Source: Anaerolineae bacterium
GTDB taxonomy: Bacteria > Chloroflexota > Anaerolineae > Aggregatilineales > J027
Assembly (NCBI GenBank): GCA_008933735.1
Contig: WBUL01000004.1
Span: 62,001 to 126,000 of the forward strand
DNA: 64,000 nt
Reading direction: 5' to 3'
Part shown: in pieces, positions 8,205-16,562 of the stretch
How the letters are laid out: every line of letters starts with the position of its first letter
Numbering within the stretch: position 1 is the first letter of the stretch
Position numbers and translations under genes: made by a program
The notes under the pieces: generated by a model
What the model was told of the DNA's origin: nothing
The model's database searches: none
Seen by the model: only the letters and a program-made list of their open reading frames with translations

Positions 8205-8873
8205 CTACTCGGAAGGCATCTGACCAAGCAAAATGGTCACGTCTTTGCTGCCCCAGATTTCGACCTGACCATCAGCGCCCAAAGCCAGCGCCGCACTTTT
8301 TCCCAAACCGAGGGCGTAAGCGGTGGGCAGAACATCGTGCAGCCAGGCTTTCACCTGGGGCTGCCGTTCAGAGGTGTAATAAGGAACAACAATTGAATTC
8401 GTCAGCCAGCCCAGACCGGGCTGCAATCCAGTACCACTGAGATTCATCCATGATGCAAGAAAAGCAGCACCATTTCCCTGCCCATAAATCGTAGCGCCGC
8501 TTTCATAGGCTTCTGTGATGGCCTGTAACACACTCCCATGCAGATTGTTATGAAGCTGTTGCAGGTTAGTCCCGTCCCCAATGACGATGATACCAGCTTC
8601 CTTGAGCTGGTCATAAATACTATCGTCGCTCTCGGCGGCAATATCGACCAGATAGCCTGTTCTCCCGCCCAGTTCGTCCAGATATTCCAGATATAAATCG
8701 GCGGTATCGACATCGCCTGCTGCCCAGATATATGCCAGGGGATTGTGAGAAACGGTGCGGCTCAGGACAGCCGTGTCAATATCCAGGGTTTCGTTGTCCT
8801 TGAAGTTGCCTCCACCAGAAAGTACCAGCCACCCTACACCATCGCGCCAGTTAAAAATGGAAGATTGAGGCAT
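8205..8873 (-). CDS. Peptidase S51/cyanophycinase-like protein lacking the catalytic serine
   Basis: 222 aa, starting 2 nt after the stop of the upstream cyclotransferase-like gene. The fold resembles class-I glutamine-amidotransferase-like S51 peptidases: LVLSGGGNF near the start, IIVIGDGTNLQQL (usually GGDQ) and a nucleophile-elbow region YGQGNGAAFLA. In active peptidase E and cyanophycinase the elbow reads GxSAGA; here Ser is replaced by Asn. This suggests a non-peptidase role, such as ligand binding, or decay of activity. It sits in a minus-strand run with amide- and peptide-processing genes (gamma-glutamylcyclotransferase-like, M20 hydrolase). Confidence 0.65.
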   Translation of the reverse strand: MPQSSIFNWRDGVGWLVLSGGGNFKDNETLDIDTAVLSRTVSHNPLAYIWAAGDVDTADLYLEYLDELGGRTGYLVDIAAESDDSIYDQLKEAGIIVIGDGTNLQQLHNNLHGSVLQAITEAYESGATIYGQGNGAAFLASWMNLSGTGLQPGLGWLTNSIVVPYYTSERQPQVKAWLHDVLPTAYALGLGKSAALALGADGQVEIWGSKDVTILLGQMPSE

Positions 8874-8875
8874 TC

Positions 8876-9385
8876 CTACTCGCAGTAGTTTAGTAACCGG
8901 AATCTGCGGCGTCGCTGGAGACGATGCTCACAGTGTTGTACCCAGTCACCGCTTTGAATCACGGAATGTTCAGGGGTCAAAAACTGTGGATTGCCCATAT
9001 ACACCCAGGCCTGTACCGCTTGGGGTTCGGGGAATAAAACCGTTACTTCACGCAGTTCGCGCCAGTACATACTTTCCTGGGTCTCACAAGGATTGTAATC
9101 CTCATAGCGGTCGAGCTGTGTCAGCAGCCGCTCATAGTGCCGTTCATGAGGCACAACCAGATTTCCATAGACTCGCGTATGTATTATATCATCACGGTTC
9201 AAGTGGGGTGGCAGACGATCCAGTGAAACCAGCATTGGGAAGCTGGTGAGGGAAAACAGGCATACCCCTTCCATAAAGGCCGGGTATTCTGCACGCGTTT
9301 TGCCGCGCAAATACTGATACTGTACCTGACCGGGGCGGAGTGTCCCATAAACAAAAAGGGGTAAACAATCGGCTTCAAAGGACAT
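8876..9385 (-). CDS. Gamma-glutamylcyclotransferase-like (AIG2/GGCT fold) protein
   Basis: 169 aa. The N-terminal LFVYGTLRPGQVQYQYL is the substrate-loop signature of the GGCT/AIG2 fold. The remaining fold is consistent: LTSFPMLV, VYGNLVV, LTQLDRYEDYNP (containing the acidic catalytic-type Glu near YED) and VQAWVYMGNP. Characterised members release 5-oxoproline from gamma-glutamyl peptides, but many bacterial relatives have unknown substrates. The gene overlaps the M20 hydrolase stop by 11 bp and is followed 2 nt later by the S51-like gene, so the three are probably co-transcribed. Confidence 0.85.
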   Translation of the reverse strand: MSFEADCLPLFVYGTLRPGQVQYQYLRGKTRAEYPAFMEGVCLFSLTSFPMLVSLDRLPPHLNRDDIIHTRVYGNLVVPHERHYERLLTQLDRYEDYNPCETQESMYWRELREVTVLFPEPQAVQAWVYMGNPQFLTPEHSVIQSGDWVQHCEHRLQRRRRFRLLNYCE

Positions 9386-10547
9386 AGGCAGACACCGCTG
9401 AGGCTAATAATGATGCACCGATGACCAGTGCCTTTTCGTCAAAATCAAAACGCGGATGATGGTGGGGGTAATTCAATCCACGCTCGGCATTTGCTGATCC
9501 CACAAAGAAAAAGACACCTGGAACGCGCTCCAGAATCAGCGCCATATCCTCTGATGCCATGCTGTTCACATCGTCACGATAGGCCAAGTCAGGAGCGACA
9601 CTCGCAAAACCCGTTCGCAGTTGCTCAATGATCGCTGGATCATTAATGACGGGGGTGGTGAGCGCCTGTATATCAATCTCCGCATGACAGCCCATCGCTG
9701 TTACGACGCCGTCCAAAATAGCCTGAAAGCGATCAACGATGTGTTCGCGGACTTCCTTACGAAAGGTGCGGATGGTACCGTAAAGGGTCACAGAATCGGG
9801 TATGACATTAAAGGCATCTCCAGTGTCCAACCGGGTTACCGAAACCACCGCGACATCCTGCGGCGCAACATTTCGGCTCACAATGGACTGAAGTGCCGTG
9901 ATGACATGCGCGGCGGTCAGAAGCGGGTCAACCGCCAGGTTGGGCATGGCGGCATGGCCGCCTTTTCCAGTAATTTTTACCTGGAACAAATCCGCCCCGG
10001 CCATCATCGGGCCAGGAACAAGCGCCACCGTCCCAAGAGGAAGCTCATTCCACAAATGCAGCCCCAGACTGACATCAGGTTTCGGGTAGTCCAGCGCCCC
10101 ATCCGAAATCATGGCTTTTGCCCCCGCCGCGATTTCTTCAGCCGGTTGAAACAGAAATTTTACCTGTCCATGCATATGTTCACGCTCACGGACCAGGGCT
10201 TTCGCCACTGCGAGCACAATAGTCATATGCCCGTCATGCCCACAGGCGTGCATCCGGTTGGTGTTTCGAGACACATACTCAGTCTGGTTTTCTTCCTGGA
10301 TGGGGAGTGCGTCCATATCACAGCGCACCAGCACCGTTGGTCCGTGCTGCCTGCCCTCCAGGACAGCCACTACACCCGTTTGGCCTACGCCCGTCTGCAC
10401 TTCCAGACCCAGTTCGGCCAACTGCTGCGCGACAATACCCGCCGTTCGCATTTCCTCGAAGGCAATTTCGGGATAACGGTGGAAATCGCGCCGCTGGGCC
10501 ACCATCTCAGGGTATAAGCTTTCAACCTGTGAACGGAAATCTTTCAT
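9375..10547 (-). CDS. M20-family amidohydrolase (IAA-amino acid/N-acyl-amino acid hydrolase type)
   Basis: 390 aa from ATG 10547. A longer frame would run back through a terminator hairpin, so the internal ATG is preferred. The dinuclear metal site is visible: RCDMDALPIQEEN, HACGHDGHMT, FQPAEEIAAGA, GLHLWNELPLG and the terminal NYPHHHPRFDFDE. The dimerisation domain contains ITGKGGHAAMPN. Family enzymes hydrolyse N-acylated amino acids, hippurate or auxin conjugates in the cytoplasm. It heads a three-gene run with the GGCT-like and S51-like proteins. The TATACT box 9 nt before the ATG and the absence of a ribosome site suggest leaderless expression. Confidence 0.93.
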   Translation of the reverse strand: MKDFRSQVESLYPEMVAQRRDFHRYPEIAFEEMRTAGIVAQQLAELGLEVQTGVGQTGVVAVLEGRQHGPTVLVRCDMDALPIQEENQTEYVSRNTNRMHACGHDGHMTIVLAVAKALVREREHMHGQVKFLFQPAEEIAAGAKAMISDGALDYPKPDVSLGLHLWNELPLGTVALVPGPMMAGADLFQVKITGKGGHAAMPNLAVDPLLTAAHVITALQSIVSRNVAPQDVAVVSVTRLDTGDAFNVIPDSVTLYGTIRTFRKEVREHIVDRFQAILDGVVTAMGCHAEIDIQALTTPVINDPAIIEQLRTGFASVAPDLAYRDDVNSMASEDMALILERVPGVFFFVGSANAERGLNYPHHHPRFDFDEKALVIGASLLASAVSAYVL

Positions 10548-10556
10548 ACCTGTGCT

Positions 10557-10562
10557 AGTATA
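10557..10562 (-). promoter_or_regulatory. -10-like box of the M20 hydrolase gene, directly after a terminator
   Basis: The minus strand reads TATACT followed by 9 nt and ATG 10547. It abuts the U-tract of the upstream terminator, so a new transcription unit starts as the previous one ends. Confidence 0.45.
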
Positions 10563-10589
10563 AAAAAGCTGAGGGCATATCGCCCTCAG
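10562..10589 (-). terminator. Rho-independent terminator after the LmbE-family gene
   Basis: Stem CTGAGGGC/GCCCTCAG (10582-10589 with 10569-10576), loop of 5 nt, followed on the minus strand by six T. It lies 33 bp after the deacetylase stop. Confidence 0.88.
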
Positions 10590-10622
10590 AAACATTTGTA
10601 TTAAATGCACAAATTTTGGGGC

Positions 10623-11360
10623 TTAATTCAGTTGAATCACACGAAAGTATTCAGCGTAACGGGGTGATGTTTCATCTATTGTTAAGTCCGGATCATATCG
10701 TTCGTGCATCCGCTTTTCAAACTGGACAGGATCACCCACCTGACTCTTATGTTCCTTCAGCGCGTCAATCTGAATGCGGCGGTAAGGGGTTGTTTCGACC
10801 CGGTAATTCGGCATCGGCGAAAGGGCCATATACAACCATTTCACGATATGCGGCGCGAGATTCTCATCACGGAACAATTCAACAAAATTGAGATGGTCAC
10901 GGGCGGCTGGGTACACCGCCGACAATACCGCTTCCGCAACCGACCAGTGATCAGGATGATTAACACGGTTGTGCCCGCGTGTGCGAAGCAGCGGGTCACT
11001 GCTCATTACCGCATCCGGTCGTTTGAGACGAATCATGCGGACAATGGCCCGCCGCAGCTCCAGCGAATTGCTGAGTTCACCATCTTTCATACGCTGGAAA
11101 ATCACCTGCCCTATACCGAGTTTTTCCGCCGCGCAGCGTGCCTCATTTTCTCGAAGTGCAGCAACCTGCATCCCATCCAATGTGGTTAAATCTCCACTGC
11201 CTTTATCACCGCTGGTCATCAGGAACAGGGTCAGGCGGCAGCCTTCCTCCGCCCATTTTGCCAGCGTGCCACCCGCGAAAAACTCTGCATCGTCCGGGTG
11301 GGCCAGAACAATCAGACAGTGTTCCGGTGTAGGCAAATTCCGTAAAAACTCAGAGGTCAC
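10623..11360 (-). CDS. LmbE/PIG-L family N-deacetylase (BshB/MshB-like)
   Basis: 245 aa, GTG start in a 4-bp overlap (GTGA) with the PSP1 gene stop. Zinc-site motifs are clear: VLAHPDDAEFFAGGTLAKW near residue 18 and NHPDHWSVAEAV near 133, with YPAARD following. Family members deacetylate GlcNAc-containing small molecules, including bacillithiol and mycothiol precursors, GlcNAc-PI and antibiotics. The substrate cannot be read from the sequence. The region 165-200 (APHIVKWLYMALSP) fits the substrate-facing part of the family. A strong terminator follows. Its close coupling to PSP1 and the TGS-kinase genes is a notable order, but no pathway link is evident. Confidence 0.88.
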   Translation of the reverse strand: MTSEFLRNLPTPEHCLIVLAHPDDAEFFAGGTLAKWAEEGCRLTLFLMTSGDKGSGDLTTLDGMQVAALRENEARCAAEKLGIGQVIFQRMKDGELSNSLELRRAIVRMIRLKRPDAVMSSDPLLRTRGHNRVNHPDHWSVAEAVLSAVYPAARDHLNFVELFRDENLAPHIVKWLYMALSPMPNYRVETTPYRRIQIDALKEHKSQVGDPVQFEKRMHERYDPDLTIDETSPRYAEYFRVIQLN

Positions 11361-12463
11361 TCCTGCGAATCCTTCCGTTTTTTGCCACGCCGTTTGTTAT
11401 GAAAACGTCTGCGCCGTTTGGCGGGTTTTTCCGGTTCGGCTGTGGTTTCGCTGCTGTCTGCATCTTCATCATCCGCCATGATCGCCATTTCCACTTCAGC
11501 CTCGGCTAGTTCGATGATGTCCTGGGCTGTGCCTTTCGGACGCTTTGCTCCGCAGTCACAACCGCCGCTTTCATTTTTAGAACAAGGGGCTGCTGCTGCT
11601 GCTTGTAAGGCTTCATATTCATCCAGGGGCATCAACTCCTCTCGCAGTACCAGAATCCGCTTGTCTTCAATCATGACGGTCACTGCATCCTGCAACGGAT
11701 GAACTTCAATTACTTTACCCTCGCCGTGCGGGGTGCCAACACGCTTTCGTATTTTGGGCAGTTGCTTCCTTGCTTCAACGTATTGTTCGTATTCATACAT
11801 CAGACAGCAGCGCAAGCGCCCACACATGCCCGTAATTTCGGAGGGGTTCAATGAGATACCCTGGGCTTTTGCCATATTGATAGAAATGGAACTAAATTCC
11901 GTCAAAAAGGTGCTGCAACAGCGCGGAATCCCACACGCACCGAAACCAGTCTGAATCTTGGCAACTTCCCGTGCTCCGATCTGGCGCAGTTCGACCCGTG
12001 TACCCAATTGTTTTTGCAGAGATGACCGCAAACGCTGGGTATTCACCCGAACATCTTCTTCCGAGGTGAACATGATGAGCAGGATCGTGCCGTTGTAGTT
12101 GTATTCTGCACCGACGAATTTCACCTCATCGTAGCCGCCAATCTGAGCGGCTTTTTCGCGGCAGTCAATCAGGGCCGCAACACTTTTATCGGTCCATCGC
12201 TGCTGGCTCAACAAATCCGCTGGTGTCGCTGGGCGCAGAATTTTGTGAATCTCGTCCCTGACTTCGCTGCGAGGGACAAATCCTTTCACCTCTCCCATCT
12301 GTTCGCCGAGAGAGCTGCTTTCAGCAATGATCCGATCTCCAATCAGCAGATGTGGATGTTCAGCAAAATCAAAATGGTATCGTTTGCCGACTTTCATAAA
12401 GCTGACACTAAGTACGTAGTCCCTGGGGTCTACGGTGATTTCTCGCTCAATAACGGTTGTCAT
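11357..12463 (-). CDS. PSP1-domain protein (YaaT/RicT-like)
   Basis: 368 aa from ATG 12463, preceded by AGGAG at 6 nt; an in-frame ATG at 12499 overlapping the upstream stop (ATGA) is an alternative. The PSP1 domain occupies about 30-250, with VGAEYNYNGTILLIMFTSEEDVR, RVELRQIGAREVAK and the Cys-rich GACGIPRCCSTFL and GMCGRLRCCLMYEYEQY. In Bacillus the YaaT protein joins YlbF and YmcA in an Fe-S-containing complex that affects RNase Y and mRNA processing. The Cys pairs are conserved here. A second Cys cluster (SGGCDCGAKRP) and an acidic, then Lys/Arg-rich, C-terminal tail are extra. The tail could bind RNA (inference). Confidence 0.88.
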   Translation of the reverse strand: MTTVIEREITVDPRDYVLSVSFMKVGKRYHFDFAEHPHLLIGDRIIAESSSLGEQMGEVKGFVPRSEVRDEIHKILRPATPADLLSQQRWTDKSVAALIDCREKAAQIGGYDEVKFVGAEYNYNGTILLIMFTSEEDVRVNTQRLRSSLQKQLGTRVELRQIGAREVAKIQTGFGACGIPRCCSTFLTEFSSISINMAKAQGISLNPSEITGMCGRLRCCLMYEYEQYVEARKQLPKIRKRVGTPHGEGKVIEVHPLQDAVTVMIEDKRILVLREELMPLDEYEALQAAAAAPCSKNESGGCDCGAKRPKGTAQDIIELAEAEVEMAIMADDEDADSSETTAEPEKPAKRRRRFHNKRRGKKRKDSQE

Positions 12464-12495
12464 AGTTGCTCCTGCTGCATCAATACTTCTTGCAA

Positions 12496-14217
12496 TCATC
12501 CGCCGGGATGATAGTCTCTCAGATTTGACCCGCCAATGAATTCGCGCAAAATCGAATTGCTGGGAACGCTTTCCGCACTGGCAGGCCGGACCCAGGTTAA
12601 AAACCCAAGCAGCCGATTCGCTTCAATCCACTGGGGGTGGTCACGACTCACCCGCAGCAAATGGGGTTCTGCCAGAGGCCGCAGCACGGCCAGTTCATAG
12701 GCCAGCGACCCGTTAAACATGACATCAGCACCCTCCTGATAAAGAAAAATCCCGCGCTGCTCCCCACGCCGGACGCTGGGCCAGCGTTCCAGCGTATCGG
12801 TTGCCGTCCAGCCACGATGCACAGCATCCCGCATGATCCTCCGCAGCAGCCGGACATCAGTGGTCGAAATGCGGTTGTGCGGGTCAATGTTCAACTGAGT
12901 CATGGCCGAAGCGTAAATCTTAAACCTTTGTTTTTCCGATAGAGAAGAAGCCACCGCCGGATTCAGGCCGTGAATTCCTTCGACAATGATGATGTGAGAG
13001 GGAGAAAGCTGCACCTGGCGGTGTGGCATACTTTTTCCCAGGATGAAGTCGAATTTGGGCAGGGTCACCTCTTTGCCCGCAATCAGCGCAGGCAGGTGCT
13101 CGTTGAAGAGTTCGAGGTTGATGGCTTCCAGAGCCTCAAAATCATAATCCCCTTTTTCATCACGAGGTGTTTTTTCCCGGTCGATGAAATAGTTATCCAG
13201 TTCCAGCGTAAACGGTTTAAGGCCGTGTGTCATAATTTGCACCGCCAGCCGTTTGGAAAAGGTCGTTTTACCGGAGGAGGACGGTCCGGAAATAAAAACG
13301 ACCCGTGTCCCTTGTTCACGATGCCGCTCCGCGATTTCCGCCCCGATTTCGGCGATCCGGCGTTCATGCAGAGCCTCGGACACGAGGATAATCTCGCTGA
13401 GCCGTCCCTGTTGATTGGCTTCATTTAACTGGCCGATGTCACGCAGATCCAGCAGCTTGAGCAGCGCTGATGTTTCGCGCAGCACGCCGTCCAGTTTTCC
13501 TAACTTGATAAAGGGCGCTTTTGCGCTGGGGTTACGCGGGTCAGGGTAGCGCAGCACAAACCCACCGGGGATATTTTCCAGCTTGAAGTCGTTCAGGTAG
13601 CCCGTTGATGGCGTCATATAGCCAAAAAAGTAATCCGAATAGCCGTCCAGCGTGTAAATCCGTAAATTACCATTTTCACGGAAATCAAGCAAACGAACCT
13701 TGTATAGGTCCCCCCGTTCGCTGAAGTGTTTTTTGGCTTCTTCAACACTCATGTACGTGCGGGTAATGGGAAGGTCGGCATTTACCATCTCGCGCATCCG
13801 TGTTTCCAGGGTGGCAAGCTGTTCATCCGTCAGAAGATCACTATCTTCATCCGTATGGCAGAACAGGGCACTGTAAGGCAGTGCATGGTCAACAACCACT
13901 TTCACATCCGGAAAACACAACCGTGCTGCCGTCACCATCAGGAACGACAGTGAACGGCGATAGATGCGTACACCGTCGCTTTCCCCCAACGTGACCGGAA
14001 TAATTTCTACGTCCGTTTTGACCGGCCAGACCAGCTCACGCAAACGGTTATTCACCCGTGCAGCAACCGTCCGAAATTCATGGGGCATTCCGGCATCAGC
14101 TTCAGCCTGCTTGACAAAGGCTTCCAGCGGCGTATGGATCGGCCCTTGATAAATACGCCCGTCCGGGAACGTGACTTGTACCGTTTCGCGGGGCTGGCTG
14201 CGGGTAATCAGCGGCAT
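12496..14217 (-). CDS. TGS-domain / uridine-kinase-like P-loop protein
   Basis: 573 aa with an AAGGA site before ATG 14217. An N-terminal TGS domain (VQVTFPDGRIYQGPI, about 10-70) is followed by a region like the second additional domain of threonyl-tRNA synthetase (about 75-260). A C-terminal nucleoside-kinase domain has Walker A GPSSSGKTTFSKRLA near 308, LELDNYFIDREKTPRDE and IIIVEGIHGLNPA. This architecture is known in bacteria and archaea as a uridine/cytidine-kinase-like family; its true substrate has not been settled to my knowledge. It lies 35 bp downstream of the tRNA-Arg gene on the same strand and may be co-transcribed with it. Confidence 0.88.
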   Translation of the reverse strand: MPLITRSQPRETVQVTFPDGRIYQGPIHTPLEAFVKQAEADAGMPHEFRTVAARVNNRLRELVWPVKTDVEIIPVTLGESDGVRIYRRSLSFLMVTAARLCFPDVKVVVDHALPYSALFCHTDEDSDLLTDEQLATLETRMREMVNADLPITRTYMSVEEAKKHFSERGDLYKVRLLDFRENGNLRIYTLDGYSDYFFGYMTPSTGYLNDFKLENIPGGFVLRYPDPRNPSAKAPFIKLGKLDGVLRETSALLKLLDLRDIGQLNEANQQGRLSEIILVSEALHERRIAEIGAEIAERHREQGTRVVFISGPSSSGKTTFSKRLAVQIMTHGLKPFTLELDNYFIDREKTPRDEKGDYDFEALEAINLELFNEHLPALIAGKEVTLPKFDFILGKSMPHRQVQLSPSHIIIVEGIHGLNPAVASSLSEKQRFKIYASAMTQLNIDPHNRISTTDVRLLRRIMRDAVHRGWTATDTLERWPSVRRGEQRGIFLYQEGADVMFNGSLAYELAVLRPLAEPHLLRVSRDHPQWIEANRLLGFLTWVRPASAESVPSNSILREFIGGSNLRDYHPGG

Positions 14218-14252
14218 AACAACTTATCCTTTGTGGGGGTTGCGGGCAGCAG

Positions 14253-14325
14253 CGCCCCAGGAGAGATTCGAACTCCCGACCTGCGGTTTAGAAGACCGTT
14301 GCTCTATCCCCTGAGCTACTGGGGC
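14253..14325 (-). tRNA. tRNA-Arg (anticodon TCT)
   Basis: The minus strand reads GCCCCAG for the 5' acceptor strand, GCTC...GAGC for the D stem and CTTCTAA for the anticodon loop (anticodon TCT, reading AGA/AGG). The T arm has GTTCGAATC, with CTGGGGC closing the acceptor and G as discriminator base. Length is 73 nt. The CCA end is not encoded. The outermost pair of the anticodon stem is an A-C mismatch, which is tolerated in many tRNAs. Confidence 0.95.
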
Positions 14326-14372
14326 ATGACATTTTGATTGTAAAAAAGAAAGGGGGTTCGGGCAATAGTCGA

Positions 14373-14792
14373 TCAATCGGCAACAGGCCGGATTCCCTTG
14401 TAGACACGTCCCCCCGCCAGGGTTTTTAAGATCATCTGCGGTGGCCGCCCCAGTTCTTCGCCTATCTCAACAGGAGTCAGTGGGGTGTTTCCGTTGGCAA
14501 GAAACAACCGGAACACAGCATCCACCAGTGAGGTCTGGCTGGTGATAAAGTCTTCGCTTTGCGCTGCTGTCTGTAGTTCGCGCTGTAAGGCGTCAATCCG
14601 CCGCACTTCAGCAGTTTCGGGATCAACCCAATCAACCTGCTCATCCTGTTCGGCATCTCGGAAAAGCTCCTGACGCTCAGGAGCAAGGTGGCTGATGAGA
14701 TACATGCGTAGATCACGCTCATCTCGTTTCCACCAATCGTAATCAATATGAAAGCGTGTTTCTAACGTGGGGCGAACGCGACTGCTGCCCAT
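14373..14792 (-). CDS. Unrecognised protein with C-terminal winged-helix-like segment
   Basis: 139 aa from ATG 14792, chosen because AAGGAAGG lies 7 nt upstream and the start falls 17 nt after the stop of the preceding gene. The N-terminal half is charged and helical (YDWWKRDERDLRMYLISHL), followed by an acidic segment (DEQVDWVDPETAEVRRIDALQREL). The last 40 residues read as a helix-turn-helix or winged-helix (LTPVEIGEELGRPPQMILKTLAGGRVYKGI). It forms a two-gene unit with the 526-aa protein upstream. I recognise no family. A DNA-binding role is inferred from the C-terminus only. Confidence 0.6.
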   Translation of the reverse strand: MGSSRVRPTLETRFHIDYDWWKRDERDLRMYLISHLAPERQELFRDAEQDEQVDWVDPETAEVRRIDALQRELQTAAQSEDFITSQTSLVDAVFRLFLANGNTPLTPVEIGEELGRPPQMILKTLAGGRVYKGIRPVAD

Positions 14793-14808
14793 GCAATACC
14801 TTCCTTCA

Positions 14809-16389
14809 CTAGGCCAGCCGCCAATAGGGGCCACCCGCATGAACAAAATTGGGGTGGGTTTCCAGGCGGGCGAAAATCGGGCCGGGCGGACAGCGCCGAA
14901 TCATATTGACCGCGCTGTACAGCGTGACACAATGAACGTGCCCCTGGGGAGAAAAAACCGACAGCTCGCGGATCAGGTCTGTCATGATCGTCGTCAGATC
15001 AAAATTGTGCTTGCGATGGTGGTCGGCGGCGGCGTCAATACTGGCAATATCCTGCACTCCCAGCACCATGAGCTGGTCGTAGAGGGCGCCGATAAGCTGC
15101 TGACGTTCTTCAAAGCGCAGACGGTTGTTTTCCACATGGGCAACCTTGACCCATTCGCTGCGCGGTTTATGCGCCTCAAAATCAATGAACAGCCGCCCGC
15201 CTTCTTCCTCGTGACGAACAGTAATTTGAGCGCCGACAGGCAGCTTGTGCTCCTGATAAAAATTACCTAATCCATACACAAACCCGTACTCACGAACCAC
15301 CCACCCATCAATTTCGGCATTATCATGCTGGGCATCCACCAGGATAATTTTGATACGCGGCGCACGATGGGCTGTTGGGAACAGATGCTCAACTTTCCAG
15401 GTCAGCGGCAAAGTTCCCATCCGCCAGTGCGGATAATTGAGAGTGATGGTCACTTCATCCTCTAACTCATCATCCTCATCTTCAAAGAGTTCCAGATCAG
15501 TAAATTCGTCGTCAATGCTTTTCTGCCACTGAAGCATTTCGCCCTGGATGAACCGCTGATCAAACACAATGGGGTTGTAACGCAGCACCGCTGGCGGTTC
15601 GAGGATTTCCTTTGGTTCCATACTCCGCAAAAACCATAAAACCTGCCCTGCCGGGCCGACCTCATCAAAACGATCATCTTTGGACAGCCCATAATCGAGT
15701 GAGACCGTCTGTAAAATGGGGTTGGCATTCTGCCCGAACCCGATTTCATCAGCGATTTGTTTTGTGGGCAGCGGACCACCGTTGTTCATATCCAGAATCG
15801 CTTCCGAGAGGTTGAGGAAACCCTGGTCTACTTCCAGCAGCAGCGATTTTAAGAACCAGCGCTTGGCAATGAACAGCATGTCCTCGTTTTGCTTTAGCGC
15901 ATCAACCACAATCGGGGTCAGGACACGTTTATAACGGTTATAGATTTTTTTTACGTCAGGTCTCAGCTTTTCAATATCTGCCAGGGTATCCACATTTAGC
16001 TTATGGTCTACCTTGAGTTCACTGGCAAGTTCACGGCGTCTGCCCCCGTCAAACTCAACCTCAAGCACTTTAAATGCGCTGTAATCCGGGTTGATTCCAG
16101 GGCGCTCACTGACTACTGTGCCTTTTTCAAAACCGAAAACCGGAAACACCAATTCCTGCCCAACCTTAAAGGATTGTGCAGGTCGATAAATCGTCCCCTG
16201 GGCAGAATATTTCTTGATCATCCGTACTTCGTTGTCAATATGGCGGTTAATGAGATGCTGGATGAGTTCGGGTGTACGGAGGGGGGTTTCTTCTTCGAGG
16301 AACAGGTTATTTAAAAATTCCAGGTCATCGTCTGTAACGACAAATTCTTCAGTCCAATACGATTCGTTAAAAGTTTTAAGCGGATGCAA
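14809..16389 (-). CDS. Unrecognised large protein with N-terminal HTH-like region
   Basis: 526 aa. The start is probably TTG 16389, with GGAG 9 nt upstream and a TATAAT at 16434-16439. Residues about 18-60 (DDDLEFLNNLFLEEETPLRTPELIQHLI) resemble a winged-helix seen in restriction or transcription-related proteins. Next comes a beta-rich segment (GQELVFPVFGFEKGTVVSERPG), a helical middle, an acidic strip (FEDEDDELEDEVTITL) and a beta-rich part containing VREYGFVYGLGNFYQEHKLPVGAQI, loosely similar to B3/EcoRII-N pseudobarrels. The C-terminus is helical. No catalytic motif is visible. It is paired with the 139-aa gene downstream. Function unknown. Confidence 0.6.
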   Translation of the reverse strand: MHPLKTFNESYWTEEFVVTDDDLEFLNNLFLEEETPLRTPELIQHLINRHIDNEVRMIKKYSAQGTIYRPAQSFKVGQELVFPVFGFEKGTVVSERPGINPDYSAFKVLEVEFDGGRRRELASELKVDHKLNVDTLADIEKLRPDVKKIYNRYKRVLTPIVVDALKQNEDMLFIAKRWFLKSLLLEVDQGFLNLSEAILDMNNGGPLPTKQIADEIGFGQNANPILQTVSLDYGLSKDDRFDEVGPAGQVLWFLRSMEPKEILEPPAVLRYNPIVFDQRFIQGEMLQWQKSIDDEFTDLELFEDEDDELEDEVTITLNYPHWRMGTLPLTWKVEHLFPTAHRAPRIKIILVDAQHDNAEIDGWVVREYGFVYGLGNFYQEHKLPVGAQITVRHEEEGGRLFIDFEAHKPRSEWVKVAHVENNRLRFEERQQLIGALYDQLMVLGVQDIASIDAAADHHRKHNFDLTTIMTDLIRELSVFSPQGHVHCVTLYSAVNMIRRCPPGPIFARLETHPNFVHAGGPYWRLA

Positions 16390-16433
16390 CCGATACTACT
16401 CCAAAAATCGCGGGTGTTACTAAGCAAACTGAA

Positions 16434-16439
16434 ATTATA
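16434..16439 (-). promoter_or_regulatory. -10 box upstream of the 526-aa protein gene
   Basis: TATAAT on the minus strand, 44 nt before the proposed TTG start. TTGACT lies only 7 nt before it, so it cannot serve as the -35 for this box. Confidence 0.4.
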
Positions 16440-16503
16440 CCCACAGAGTCAAATAAATAACAGTGCAGAAGGCGACCTTCATCACCGTCCGTCACATCTG
16501 GAG

Positions 16504-16534
16504 AAAAATGGGCGGTTTCTGTTGAACCGCCCAT
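16504..16534 (-). terminator. Rho-independent terminator of the MFS exporter gene
   Basis: A 10-bp stem (ATGGGCGGTT with AACCGCCCAT, 16508-16517 and 16525-16534) with a 7-nt loop, followed on the minus strand by a T-rich run. It lies 28 bp after the exporter stop. Confidence 0.92.
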
Positions 16535-16562
16535 CACACAACATAGGGGAAAAGCGAAAAAG

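Noticed and set aside
14253-14325. tRNA-Arg as an integration site
   Set aside because: I see no partial copy of its 3' end and no integrase nearby. The flanking genes look like ordinary chromosomal genes.
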